Origin: Undibacterium sp. KW1
GTDB lineage: Bacteria > Pseudomonadota > Gammaproteobacteria > Burkholderiales > Burkholderiaceae_D
Direction: 5' to 3'
Assembly (NCBI RefSeq): GCF_009937955.1
Contig: NZ_AP018439.1
Span: 1,178,001-1,242,000 of the forward strand
Length of the DNA stretch: 64,000 bases
Part shown: positions 37,077-45,565 of the stretch, piece after piece
Numbering within the stretch: the first letter of the stretch is position 1
How the letters are laid out: each line of letters starts with the position of its first letter
Made by a program: the position numbers and the translations under genes
Notes under the pieces: model-generated
Database searches by the model: none
What the model saw: only the letters and a program-made list of their open reading frames with translations
What the model was told of the DNA's origin: nothing

Positions 37077-37904
37077 ATGAATATCACGCAAACACAAGTT
37101 TCTATGACCGCACATCCATCGCTGATTTCCGGTGGTACTTTGCATCGCAGGTATTCAGTTGATTATGCACCGGCAGCCGCAACTGATGTCGGCCTGCTCG
37201 ATGAAACCATGCAGAACGACATCCTCGCTGCTTTGCCTGAAGATGAACTGGCGTTCCTCCTGCCGCACCTGGAACTGGTGCATCTGCCATTTGATAAAGA
37301 ACTGTATGAGTATGGGGCCAAGCTGTCCCACGTGTATTTTCCTACTACTGCCGTCGTGGCCTTGCTGTACGTACTGGCTGATGGTGATGTTACAGAAATC
37401 GGCGTGACTGGTCACGAAGGCTTGCTGGGCATTTCTGCCGTCATGGGTGAACGTGCCCTGGGTACGGCCATGGTGCAATGTGCTGGTGACGCCTATAAAC
37501 TTAAAGCCTCAGTATTGAAAGAGGCTTATGCAAGGGGCGGAAAGCTGCAGCAGATACTGATGCGTTATACCCAGGCCCTGTTTGCCCAGATGGCGCAAAA
37601 TTCTGTCTGTGGCCGCCATTATTCGATAGACCAGCAATTATCACGCTGGTTGCTCGACAGGTTGGACCGCCTGCATTGCAATGAAATCAAAGTCACCCAG
37701 GAGATGATCGCCAATATGCTCGGTGTACGTCGCGAAAGCGTGACAGAGGCCGCCGGTAAATTGCAGCACGAAGGCCTGATCCAGTACAAGCGAGGCAATA
37801 TCACCATGCTCGACCGTGAAGGCCTGGAAATGCATGCCGGTGAATGTTATCGCGTCTCCAAACAAGAGTTTGACCAGATACTCTCCACTGCCATGGCACG
37901 CTAA
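37077..37904 (+). CDS. Crp/Fnr-family transcriptional regulator
   Basis: A 275-residue protein starting at MNITQTQ with AGAGGA upstream (an upstream start at 36957 lacks this). It has a cyclic-nucleotide-binding-like beta barrel (about 75-190, FPTTAVVALLYVLADGDVTEIGVTGHEGLLG) and a C-terminal winged helix (VTQEMIANMLGVRRESVTEAAGKLQ). No Fe-S Cys cluster is seen. Related proteins respond to stress or regulate exopolysaccharide. The 326 bases upstream hold no other gene. Confidence 0.88.
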   Translation: MNITQTQVSMTAHPSLISGGTLHRRYSVDYAPAAATDVGLLDETMQNDILAALPEDELAFLLPHLELVHLPFDKELYEYGAKLSHVYFPTTAVVALLYVLADGDVTEIGVTGHEGLLGISAVMGERALGTAMVQCAGDAYKLKASVLKEAYARGGKLQQILMRYTQALFAQMAQNSVCGRHYSIDQQLSRWLLDRLDRLHCNEIKVTQEMIANMLGVRRESVTEAAGKLQHEGLIQYKRGNITMLDREGLEMHAGECYRVSKQEFDQILSTAMAR

Positions 37905-37969
37905 TGTAATGGATGCACAGGCTTATCAGCCTGATTGATCTGGCCAGGCTGTTCAAGAAAAATCGACAT

Positions 37970-37996
37970 CCCGTTGCGCAGGCAACGGGATTTTTT
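37970..37996 (+). terminator. terminator after the Crp/Fnr gene
   Basis: CCCGTTGC and GCAACGGG form an 8-bp stem around GCAG, followed by A and six T. It ends exactly at the last base of the converging histidine kinase gene. Confidence 0.9.
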
Positions 37997-39360
37997 CATG
38001 CCTTGAATGGAATAAATGCCTCGACCACGGTGCCAATATTTTTCTCACCAGGTTTGACAGAGAAACTGCCGCCCAACAGCAGGGCACGTTCACGCATGCC
38101 CAGGATGCCATGCGATTTTGGTTTGGTGAAGGCTTCTTTCTGTATGCCTATGCCATTGTCCAGAACCTGCAGCCACAAACCCTTGTCGGTACGTTTCAGG
38201 CTGATCTTGACCTCGGTAGCCTGCGCATACTTGATGACGTTGTTCAGCGATTCCTGGGTAATGCGGAACAAGGCTATAGACCAGGCAGGGTCTATGGTGT
38301 CGAAGTCTTCTGTAATATCGGTTACGTAAGACAAACCGGCCATTGCCGTCGCTTCTTCGCAATAGTGCTGTATGGATGCAGACAGGCCAAGGTTGTCGAG
38401 CATGCTGGGGCGCAAATCTTCTACGATGCGTCGCTTCAAATCCACCGTGTCGAGCAGGGCGCGCTTGGTTCTTTGCAATTGCTTGGCCAGTTCTGGTTCC
38501 TTGTCCTTGAGTTTTTCTGTAACGACCGAGATATCCATGCTGATCGCCGTCAGGTTTGACCCCATCTCATCATGCAATTCCCTGGCGAGTTTGGCTTTTT
38601 CTTTTTCCGATACGTTCAGCAAATGATGTGACAATACAGATAATTGTTCTGTGCGTTTTAATACTGTGCTCTCGAGATTGTCGTTGGCTATCTTCAAGGC
38701 ATTTTCTATGCCGCGTTGCTTGTAAAAACTGCGGTAGATCAGACGGTAAAACAGGATCAGCACCAGCAGGGCTATGCTATTGGTCGCCGTACCAAAAAAC
38801 AGGGCATCCTTGTAGTCCTTGTAAAACTTCTGTCGCCTGCTTGCCAGCACCTCGTTTTCTTCTTTTTCCATGATGATATCGAGCAGGCGGATTTCATCCA
38901 TGACATCCCTGCCATCACCTACCTTGGAAATCTCGACGATGCCCGTCAGGCCAAATTCTCTATAGGTGGACATGGCAGATTCAAAGATCTTGGTTTTGCT
39001 GTTATACAGCCTGCGCAGTTCTGCCAGGTTCTTGATCTGTGCCGGATTATCTTGCAACAGTCTTTCGAGTTCCTTGAAATCACTTTCCAGTTTGGTTCTT
39101 GCTATTTCCCATGGGCGCAAATAAACCTCGTTGCCAGACATGAAATAACCACGCAAACTGCTTTCAGAATCCATGATGAGTAAATTGATATTCTTGAGCT
39201 TGTCTTTGACACTCCAGTTATGTTCTACCCAGTCATTATTGAACTTGAGTTTTTCCATGTTCTGGTAAGCTGAATAGGCATTGCCGATCAGGACGAAGAG
39301 ACAGGTCACGAACAGGAAAGTGATGTACAGCGGTATCGAAGTCGATGCGTTTTTTTTCAT
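37996..39360 (-). CDS. sensor histidine kinase, CHASE3 + HisKA_3
   Basis: A 454-residue membrane kinase starting at MKKNAS (GAGGGA upstream). A first membrane helix (about 10-30) is followed by a periplasmic CHASE3-type helical sensor (LLIMDSESSLRGYFMSGNEVYL) and a second helix near 195-210. The phosphoacceptor H263 lies in LARELHDEMGSNLTAIS, the NarX/DegS-type HisKA_3 motif. An HATPase domain (NNVIKYA, DNGIGI, HGILGMRERALLLGG) follows. It most likely phosphorylates the LuxR-type regulator at 40217. Confidence 0.9.
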   Translation of the reverse strand: MKKNASTSIPLYITFLFVTCLFVLIGNAYSAYQNMEKLKFNNDWVEHNWSVKDKLKNINLLIMDSESSLRGYFMSGNEVYLRPWEIARTKLESDFKELERLLQDNPAQIKNLAELRRLYNSKTKIFESAMSTYREFGLTGIVEISKVGDGRDVMDEIRLLDIIMEKEENEVLASRRQKFYKDYKDALFFGTATNSIALLVLILFYRLIYRSFYKQRGIENALKIANDNLESTVLKRTEQLSVLSHHLLNVSEKEKAKLARELHDEMGSNLTAISMDISVVTEKLKDKEPELAKQLQRTKRALLDTVDLKRRIVEDLRPSMLDNLGLSASIQHYCEEATAMAGLSYVTDITEDFDTIDPAWSIALFRITQESLNNVIKYAQATEVKISLKRTDKGLWLQVLDNGIGIQKEAFTKPKSHGILGMRERALLLGGSFSVKPGEKNIGTVVEAFIPFKA

Positions 39361-39772
39361 GAAGATTCCCTCAAATAGCACCTGCAAGTGTCACGTGATT
39401 GTGGAAGAAAATCAGAATCTGTCATACAGACTCTCATTGCAGGCAGTATTGTGAGCCCTGGTTTTTCATCACTTGCGGTCCATGAAAAACAATACCTGAA
39501 TTGATAAATTATGTGTCACAAATTTTAAGGAAATCTCGTTAGCCCCAGAAATTTGACAAGGTAGGTTTATTCCTACAAGCAATTCCGCTAAAGCTTATTG
39601 CTAATCAAGCTTAGTCTCCTTAAAATGAATTCCATTGGGCCTCTTGATATGCAGTGGTCTTATCGATGCGAATTTCTATTACGGTTTATTGATGCGGGTT
39701 ATTAATGCAGGTTGTCAATGTGGGTTTGCGGGTAAACAAGACGAGTTTCAGTTCGTAAGAGTTTGGAACAAA

Positions 39773-40153
39773 ATGGACGACAAAAAAAAATTAAAAGTGT
39801 TTTTAATCGAAGACGCGCAAAGAATTCGCTCAGTGCTGATTGAAGTATTGCAGCAGGCAGAAAATATAGAAGTCATCGGTTTCGCAGAAAGTGAACAAGA
39901 GGCTTTGTATCAATTGCGCTCTATCGAGTGGGATGTCGCCATCGTCGATATAGGCTTGCGTGAAGGTAGTGGTCTGGCTGTACTGTCTGGCTTGAAAAGT
40001 GATGGGCGTCAGTATGGATCAAGGCTGGTATTTACCAGTAATCCCAGCAATGCTTTGAAAACCCGCACCATGTCGCTGGGTGCCGAGGCCTTTTTTGACA
40101 AGTCTCGTGAAATGGATAACCTGGTCGGTCACATCCAGGCCCTGGCTCATTAA
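39773..40153 (+). CDS. stand-alone response regulator receiver
   Basis: A 126-residue protein that is only a CheY-like receiver: acidic pair E13/D14, phosphoacceptor D59 in VAIVDIGLREGSG, T88 and K110. There is no output domain. It starts at MDDKKKLKV, with the gene AACAAAATG. It lies between the kinase and the LuxR-type regulator, on the opposite strand to both, so it may act as a phosphate sink or a modulator of the pair. The 412 bases upstream (39361-39772) are AT-rich and hold no gene. Confidence 0.82.
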   Translation: MDDKKKLKVFLIEDAQRIRSVLIEVLQQAENIEVIGFAESEQEALYQLRSIEWDVAIVDIGLREGSGLAVLSGLKSDGRQYGSRLVFTSNPSNALKTRTMSLGAEAFFDKSREMDNLVGHIQALAH

Positions 40154-40216
40154 GTTGTGTTTGCTGCACCCTGGCAGTTTCCCCTTCTTCCCCGTTGTTC
40201 CCGCTGTTCTGTTCGC

Positions 40217-40849
40217 TTATTCCAGCAAGTTATTCTTCATTGCGTAATATGTCAGGTCACAATTTGACTGCAGATTCATTTTTTCCATGACGCGCGTGCG
40301 ATAAGTGCTGATGGTTTTTACACTGAGCGACAATGTCAGTGCAATGTCAGACACAGATTCACCCTTGGCCAACCTTAAGAATACCTGGAACTCACGGTCT
40401 GACAAATCGGTGTGCAAGGCAGTTTCTGCATCATGGTCAAAACCCTGGGCCAGAATTTCACCCACATCTGCGCTGACATAACGGCGCCCGGTAGAAACCG
40501 TCCTGACAGCCTTGATGAGCTCGTCGGCATCACATTCCTTGTTCAGATAACCGTTGGCTCCCATTTTCAGGAGATTCACCGCATATTGCTGTGCCGGGTA
40601 ACCACTTAAAATCAGGATAGGCAAGTCTGGCTGCCCTTGCTTGATGGTACGCAAGGTATCGATGCCACTCTGGTCTGGCATGCTGATATCGAGCAGCATG
40701 ACATCGCAAGCTTCTTTTCTGGCGATTTCCAGCGCTTCACGGCCCGTCGTTGCCTCGGCCACGACTTCAAAGTCGCTGACCTCAGAAAAGATCTGCTTGA
40801 AACCGGCCCGTACAATTTGATGGTCGTCACAGACTGCAATACGTATCAT
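40217..40849 (-). CDS. LuxR/NarL-family response regulator
   Basis: A 210-residue protein: receiver with D8/D9 and phosphoacceptor D54 (VMLLDISMPDQ), then a LuxR helix-turn-helix (LSDREFQVFLRLAKGESVSDIALTLSLSVKTISTYRTRVMEKM). It is the natural partner of the HisKA_3 kinase. Targets are not evident but may include the surrounding stress genes. Confidence 0.9.
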   Translation of the reverse strand: MIRIAVCDDHQIVRAGFKQIFSEVSDFEVVAEATTGREALEIARKEACDVMLLDISMPDQSGIDTLRTIKQGQPDLPILILSGYPAQQYAVNLLKMGANGYLNKECDADELIKAVRTVSTGRRYVSADVGEILAQGFDHDAETALHTDLSDREFQVFLRLAKGESVSDIALTLSLSVKTISTYRTRVMEKMNLQSNCDLTYYAMKNNLLE

Positions 40850-41278
40850 TTTCTTCCTTCAAATTTGGGAGTGCGGGAATGTAGCCCATTAGTTTCAATC
40901 AGGCATCAAAACCACGATCAAAATAAAACAGCGAGTCAGATTTTAATGCTCACCGCATGTCGTTTTGCCAGGGCATGTCCGCCTTGTGTCTCTTGCCTCT
41001 GCGTATAGCATAGCACTTCGACAGAATATTGGTAAATCATCGTCAAAGTTCATTGCAGGGTGCCGTCTTGCTTGCGGTGGTAAGGGTATAGGCCATGCAG
41101 GCCAGTGCCCGCAACTGGATGAATGCCCGTCAAGGAATTTATGTCCCGTCTGCAATAAAGCAGCAAGACTGGTCTTGCTGCTTCTGAAAGGGGGATAAGG
41201 CCTGTTTGTATTCAGCTACTGCCTGGGCAGTAGCTGGGGGCGCTGGCAAGTATTGCTGGCTTGATGGCCCCAGGCTTT
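40850..41278. other. intergenic region between LuxR and DUF883 genes
   Basis: 429 bases with no convincing ORF. It contains the LuxR-regulator promoter side and the minus-strand hairpin at 41158-41183. Confidence 0.4.
41158..41183 (-). terminator. terminator hairpin for the DUF883 transcript
   Basis: AAGCAGCAAGAC and GTCTTGCTGCTT form a 12-bp perfect stem with a two-base centre. On the minus strand TTTATT follows. It lies about 95 bases after the DUF883 stop. Confidence 0.65.
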
Positions 41279-41668
41279 TCAGCGTGTCTGGCGACGGAAC
41301 AAGACACCGAGCGCCACCACCGTTGCCACTGCAACACCCAGCATCGTCATCGGTTGTTTCCTGACCTGGACGCGGCAAGTGTCCAGCAATTTTACCTGGC
41401 TCGTGTACAGTTTTTCGCTATGCTCGCCGAGTTTTGTCACTGCCTGGCTGGCACCCGAAGCCAGCTTGCTGGCTGCCTGTTCTTTGATGACGTTCAGTTT
41501 TTCAGCGACCGGTTTGACTGCTTCGGCAGTTTTCTCCTGCACCTGTTCTGTCTGCTTGGGTGGATTGTCGCTGGTAGGGAAAGGAATAGCAGGGTGGTTG
41601 ATGTTGTCTGCCACGGCATCATTAGCCGGGGTAACAGTATTATTCGTCGTGCTGGGATTGCTAGGCAT
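41279..41668 (-). CDS. DUF883 (ElaB/YqjD-like) membrane-anchored protein
   Basis: A 129-residue protein: a disordered start (SNPSTTNNTVTP), an amphipathic helix (EKTAEAVKPVAEKLNVIKEQAASKL), then RKQPMTMLGVAVATVVALGVLFRRQ, the C-terminal anchor of DUF883 proteins. E. coli YqjD and ElaB bind ribosomes at the membrane in stationary phase. AGGAG lies upstream of the ATG. It belongs to the stress gene run. Confidence 0.8.
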   Translation of the reverse strand: MPSNPSTTNNTVTPANDAVADNINHPAIPFPTSDNPPKQTEQVQEKTAEAVKPVAEKLNVIKEQAASKLASGASQAVTKLGEHSEKLYTSQVKLLDTCRVQVRKQPMTMLGVAVATVVALGVLFRRQTR

Positions 41669-41737
41669 GATTACTCCTTTTTCTGGATCAGATCCAATTC
41701 ACATCATGAGAGGGAACAGGGAAGCGTTCCCTCGTAA

Positions 41738-41941
41738 TTATTGAGCACCATTGCCATTGTCCGTTGCCGGGCGGCTGACTTTTGGGGGCAAGTTGCCACC
41801 TTCACCTTCCCAGGTGCTGATTTCGGTTTTGTGCAGCTTCTTGGCAGCGTGTTTTTCGTGGTATCTCTTTTTACCGAAGGCGGTCATCAACGCCCAACTG
41901 GCAAGACCGGCAACGATAAAGATGTGTTTTGTGGCTATCAT
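41738..41941 (-). CDS. small hypothetical membrane-anchored protein
   Basis: A 67-residue protein with an N-terminal hydrophobic segment (HIFIVAGLASWALMTAFG) followed by a basic and then polar tail. AGGAGA is six bases before the ATG, which supports translation. I do not recognise the family. It is 69 bases upstream of the DUF883 gene on the same strand. Confidence 0.6.
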   Translation of the reverse strand: MIATKHIFIVAGLASWALMTAFGKKRYHEKHAAKKLHKTEISTWEGEGGNLPPKVSRPATDNGNGAQ

Positions 41942-42003
41942 ATATTTCTCCTGGTTATGCTCATTTGTTTAATCTGCTTCGTTTTGTTTACCATAATCCG
42001 GGT

Positions 42004-42219
42004 TCAGGACCGCGAAATCGAAGTAAGGCTGTTCTGCTCACGCTTGACGCATTGTCTGATCACCTTTTGTGCATCGCTGATCGCGATCTGGCATCTGGCA
42101 TTGGTCATCTTCTGATAGCCGCTGGCAAGCATTTGCTGCCTGCCAAGCAAGCGCCCGACACCCACGCCTATTGCACCCTGCAAGAAAAATATTCCACATT
42201 TAAATAGACATATGTTCAT
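42004..42219 (-). CDS. small hypothetical protein
   Basis: A 71-residue ORF with GGAGA eight bases before the ATG. The first 25 residues are hydrophobic and glycine-rich (IFFLQGAIGVGVGRLLG), the rest is polar. The family is not recognised, and coding status rests on the ribosome site and position in the small-protein run. Confidence 0.4.
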   Translation of the reverse strand: MNICLFKCGIFFLQGAIGVGVGRLLGRQQMLASGYQKMTNARCQIAISDAQKVIRQCVKREQNSLTSISRS

Positions 42220-42753
42220 TGCGATTTCTCCGGAAAATTGGTGAACCCTGATCCATGCGTTAAGTTAGTGGACTGTAACAGTGGTAGTTCTTACCCCGGC
42301 CAGCCCTTGCCAACATCTGGCTGTAAGTGTTATCGACTTGCAATGCATACTAGCATCGGCACAGCTGCACCCATATAGGACGCGGACGCCAGGCTTTGTA
42401 GGAATAGATGAAGTAACCATGCATGCGCCGCAGAAAATGCCGGTCCAGGACAGGAGTGACATGGTGGACGAAATACCAGTCTTACTGAACCAAAAAGCCC
42501 CAGGTTCTTGTGCTCCTACATGCCTGCAAGCCCATGTCCGATACTGCTAATTGTCCCCGGGTTTTAGTATGTGCTTATGTCAGCGGGAGATATTTTCCCT
42601 GGCGAAATTCCTGTCATGTCAGTATTTATGATGACAGGCAAGTTGTCGGCAAGCTGTTCTGTCTGCCTGCGTTCTCCGCATATTTTGCATACCTGGCAGG
42701 CAATCGTGTTCAGCACTAAGGCTGGCTAATTCACTACCAATAAAGGAAACATC
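42220..42753. other. intergenic region
   Basis: 534 bases between the small-protein genes and the PA2169-type gene. All ORFs here are short and lack ribosome sites. I see no repeat or RNA motif. Confidence 0.35.
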
Positions 42754-43212
42754 ATGGACAACGACGACATCATTTCTACCCTGAACGACCTGATAGAAAC
42801 CAGCAAGGACGGCGAAAAAGGATTTAAAGTCTGTGCTGAAGATGCGAGTGGCCGCCATCCGCAACTTAAAGCCATGCTGGCCGAACGTGGGCGTGAATGC
42901 GCCCTGGCAGCATCTGAACTGCAGGAACTGGTACGCAATCAGGGTGGTGACCCGGAAACCGGCAGCAGCGTATCCGGTGCCTTGCACCGTGCCTGGACCA
43001 ATATCCGTACCGCCATCACCGGCAAGGATGATGAAACAGTGCTCGACGAATGCGAACGCGGTGAAGATGTCGCCGTGAAAGGCTATCGCAAAGCCCTGGA
43101 AAAAGACTTGCCTGCTCACGTACGCCTGGTGGTAGAGCGCCAGTATCAGGGCGTGCTGCGCAATCATGACCTGATCAAAGCCCTGCGCAATCTGGTCAGG
43201 ACTCATGCCTGA
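42754..43212 (+). CDS. PA2169-family four-helix-bundle protein (DUF2383)
   Basis: A 152-residue all-helical protein: MDNDDIISTLNDLIETSKDGEKGFKVCAEDA, ELQELVRNQGGDPETGSSVSGALHRAWTNIR and DECERGEDVAVKGYRKALEKDLP are the PA2169 pattern. The bundle is ferritin-like; a metal role has been suggested but not shown. AAAGGAAA lies upstream. It fits the stress locus. Confidence 0.85.
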   Translation: MDNDDIISTLNDLIETSKDGEKGFKVCAEDASGRHPQLKAMLAERGRECALAASELQELVRNQGGDPETGSSVSGALHRAWTNIRTAITGKDDETVLDECERGEDVAVKGYRKALEKDLPAHVRLVVERQYQGVLRNHDLIKALRNLVRTHA

Positions 43213-43261
43213 AATGATATTGAACTCATGAGTCAATAAAGGGCCAGTAGCTTCCCCAGTA

Positions 43262-43279
43262 TGCCAGGCAAGCCTGGCA
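43262..43279. repeat. short palindrome TGCCAGGC-AA-GCCTGGCA
   Basis: A perfect 8-bp inverted repeat just before the terminator of the PA2169-type gene. It may add to termination. Confidence 0.5.
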
Positions 43280-43288
43280 TGTTCAGAT

Positions 43289-43320
43289 AAAACCGCTGTG
43301 GCGCAAGTCTGGCGGTTTTT
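43289..43320 (+). terminator. terminator after the PA2169-type gene
   Basis: AAAACCGC and GCGGTTTT form an 8-bp stem around a 15-base loop, followed by T. Confidence 0.82.
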
Positions 43321-43394
43321 CCTTATGCGTGTGCATGCGCTCAAGTAGCCGGTACCTGGTTCACGCGAGCTGTAAAACAGTTATAATTCACGAC

Positions 43395-43742
43395 ATGAAA
43401 AAGCTGTTCCGACTATTTTTGTTATGTGTGCTGATGCTGGCCGTCCCTATGCAGGCAGCCTTGGCCGCGTCCAGAATATGTTGTGTTACTCAGCACCAGC
43501 AAACTTCTGGTGAGCATCTGCATGCACATCATGCAGACGAATCAGCCCAACAAGCCCACCAAACCCACCAAGCCACCATTGATCATGATGCCTCTGGCGA
43601 AGAGTGCTGTATCGCTGCTGCCATCCTGAATGCACTGCTGCCCACGGCATCGCTGCGTCCTACCTCAGAAAAGATCGATCTGATTTTTTCATCCTACGCT
43701 GGCCATATCGGCGATTGTCCCGACAAGCCTCCAAGGTTCTGA
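43395..43742 (+). CDS. secreted His/Cys-rich small protein, CzcI-like
   Basis: A 115-residue protein: signal peptide (FLLCVLMLAVPMQAALAA), then ICCVTQHQ, a stretch with many His (GEHLHAHHADESAQQAHQTHQ), ECCIAAAILNALLP and a C-terminal GDCPDKPPRF. This resembles CzcI-type periplasmic proteins of metal resistance loci, which also end in a Pro-rich tail. The start is ATG 43395 rather than the longer upstream frame, which would bury the signal peptide. It opens a copper cluster. Confidence 0.62.
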   Translation: MKKLFRLFLLCVLMLAVPMQAALAASRICCVTQHQQTSGEHLHAHHADESAQQAHQTHQATIDHDASGEECCIAAAILNALLPTASLRPTSEKIDLIFSSYAGHIGDCPDKPPRF

Positions 43743-43912
43743 ATCCCTGTGACAGTATTTCCCCCTGAAATATTCAGGGCTTAATTATTCAGAGATTATT
43801 CGTCATCGCTGCCTGCTTGCTGCGGCTGGTCATGCACGCGCATGCCATGCGCCATCATCCGCCATCATCTGCAGTAGCGTGACGTATCCATCATTGGACA
43901 AGGACAAGATTC

Positions 43913-44446
43913 ATGAACACAATGCAACTAATAAACCGCACTGTATTTGCCAGCATGCTGCTGGTATCAGGTGCATCCATCGCCATCGCATCTGGCACAC
44001 ACGCTGGTGGCCACGAGCACGAAGAGGCCACCATAGGCAAGCCTGGTAATGCTGCTGAAGTCAATCGTACCATCACCATAGACATGAACGATGATATGCG
44101 TTTTAGCCCGGCCAGCCTGCAAGCCAGGCAAGGTGAAACCATACGCTTCGTCATCAGCAATTCTGGCAAGCTCAAACATGAGTTCGTGCTTGGCACGGAA
44201 AAAGAGCTCAGGCAACACTATGCGCTGATGAACAAAAATCCGGAAATGGAACACAGTGACCCTAATATGATCACCCTGGCAGCCGGGCAGAGCGGCGAAG
44301 TGCTGTGGCAATTCAGCAAAGCTGGAAAGATAGATTTCGCCTGCCTGCAGCCCGGCCACTACGATGCGGGCATGAAAGGCAAAGTGCAGGTCAATAAGTC
44401 AGGAACAGCCGCTGCAAGCACTGCCCCTTCACATCAACACCAATGA
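43913..44446 (+). CDS. cupredoxin-family copper protein
   Basis: A 177-residue periplasmic protein (signal ending SIAIASG). The type 1 copper ligands are visible: H89 in KLKHEFVLG, and C144, H149 and M154 in FACLQPGHYDAGM. A His-rich N-terminus (GTHAGGHEHEE) and C-terminus (PSHQHQ) may bind extra copper. This matches CopI-like cupredoxins for copper tolerance. Its stop overlaps the next start as ATGA. Confidence 0.9.
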   Translation: MNTMQLINRTVFASMLLVSGASIAIASGTHAGGHEHEEATIGKPGNAAEVNRTITIDMNDDMRFSPASLQARQGETIRFVISNSGKLKHEFVLGTEKELRQHYALMNKNPEMEHSDPNMITLAAGQSGEVLWQFSKAGKIDFACLQPGHYDAGMKGKVQVNKSGTAAASTAPSHQHQ

Positions 44447-44805
44447 CGGTAATGAGACTGTATATGAAATTGATCAACACATTCGCAGCAGCCATGCTGC
44501 TGGGCATGCATCTGCAAGCCGCGTATGCGCAAGAAATCAAGGCCGGTAGGGCAGAGAGTAGTGCACTTGCAAGCAGCATCAGCGAGGCATCCGAGGGCGA
44601 GGTCATCAAGATCGACAAAAGCGCAGCCAAGATCACCCTCAGGCATGGGCCCATCAAGAATCTTGATATGCCTGGCATGAGCATAGTCTTCAAAATCAGG
44701 GATGTTGCCCTGCTCGACAAACTGGCCACTGGTGATAAAGTCAGGTTCAGGGCGGAGAAAATCAATGGGGCAATCTATGTGACGGAGATTCAAACCCTGC
44801 AGTAG
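44443..44805 (+). CDS. periplasmic copper-binding protein, CusF-like
   Basis: A 120-residue protein of the CusF/DUF1344-type OB fold. ITLRHGPIKNLDMPGMSIVF has the His and one of the Met ligands of CusF, but the Trp is replaced by Met and the second Met by Ile, as in many CusF relatives. It starts by ATGA overlap with the cupredoxin gene; ATG 44464 is an alternative that gives a better signal peptide. No CusCBA efflux pump follows. Confidence 0.82.
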   Translation: MTVMRLYMKLINTFAAAMLLGMHLQAAYAQEIKAGRAESSALASSISEASEGEVIKIDKSAAKITLRHGPIKNLDMPGMSIVFKIRDVALLDKLATGDKVRFRAEKINGAIYVTEIQTLQ

Positions 44806-44857
44806 TAAACATCAATAGTAGTCAACAATAGTAGCCAGAAATAATGGCCAAACCCGG

Positions 44858-44891
44858 GCTGATCAGGTAAGGAAAACCTTGCCTGATCAGC
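44858..44891. other. 15-bp hairpin between cusF-like and NTF2 genes
   Basis: GCTGATCAGGTAAGG and CCTTGCCTGATCAGC pair around AAAA, with one T-G wobble. No T run follows. It may be an attenuated terminator or a protein site. Confidence 0.6.
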
Positions 44892-44924
44892 CTGACAAAC
44901 ACCAAGCAAGCCGGAGACGTACCA

Positions 44925-45353
44925 ATGAAAAAAATCGCATTTCTATTATCGATGAGCCTTTTTAGCTCAGTCGCCTGCGCCAACGAAGCAACAGATGCGC
45001 TAGCCGCATTCCACGCAGCCCTTACCAGTGGTGACAAAGCCAGGGCGGCAGAACTACTGGCGGCGGATGTCACCATCTATGAATCTGGTTATGTAGAACG
45101 CTCAAGGGCAGAGTACGCGGACCATCACTTGCCTGAAGACATCGCGTTTGCCAAGACCGCCAGTCGCAAAGTCTTGCAAACCAGTGAACGCATGGAAGGT
45201 AAGCTTGCCATGATCTGGCAAGAAACCGAGACCACCGCAAAACACAAGGGTAAGAATATCCACATCTTCGGTACTGAAACCAGTTTGCTCGAAAAACAGG
45301 ATGGGCAATGGCGCATAGTCCATGTGCACTGGTCTTCACGCAAATCTAAATAA
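44925..45353 (+). CDS. secreted NTF2/SnoaL-like protein (DUF4440-like)
   Basis: A 142-residue protein with a signal peptide (FLLSMSLFSSVACA) and an NTF2 fold: ATDALAAFHAALTSGDKARAAELLAADVTIYESGYVERSRAEY, then HIFGTETSLLEKQDGQWRIVHVHWSS. The function is unknown. It lies directly after the copper genes on the same strand with a hairpin between, so it may belong to them. Confidence 0.78.
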   Translation: MKKIAFLLSMSLFSSVACANEATDALAAFHAALTSGDKARAAELLAADVTIYESGYVERSRAEYADHHLPEDIAFAKTASRKVLQTSERMEGKLAMIWQETETTAKHKGKNIHIFGTETSLLEKQDGQWRIVHVHWSSRKSK

Positions 45354-45565
45354 GGTCTTGATGAAAGCCTGGATTTTTGCATCATCAAACTTTGACAAGT
45401 ATCAAAGCTTGATTCCCGAATTGTCCTAGTCTGCTATCAGTGTCAATTGACGAATTGTGCGCCAGCGCACCGAAGTCGCCAGTACTACATGTCACTATGA
45501 CCATCAACAGGCAGAACAATAATCTCATGCGCTTGAATGCGCAGATGTGATCGTGGAGAACTCAA

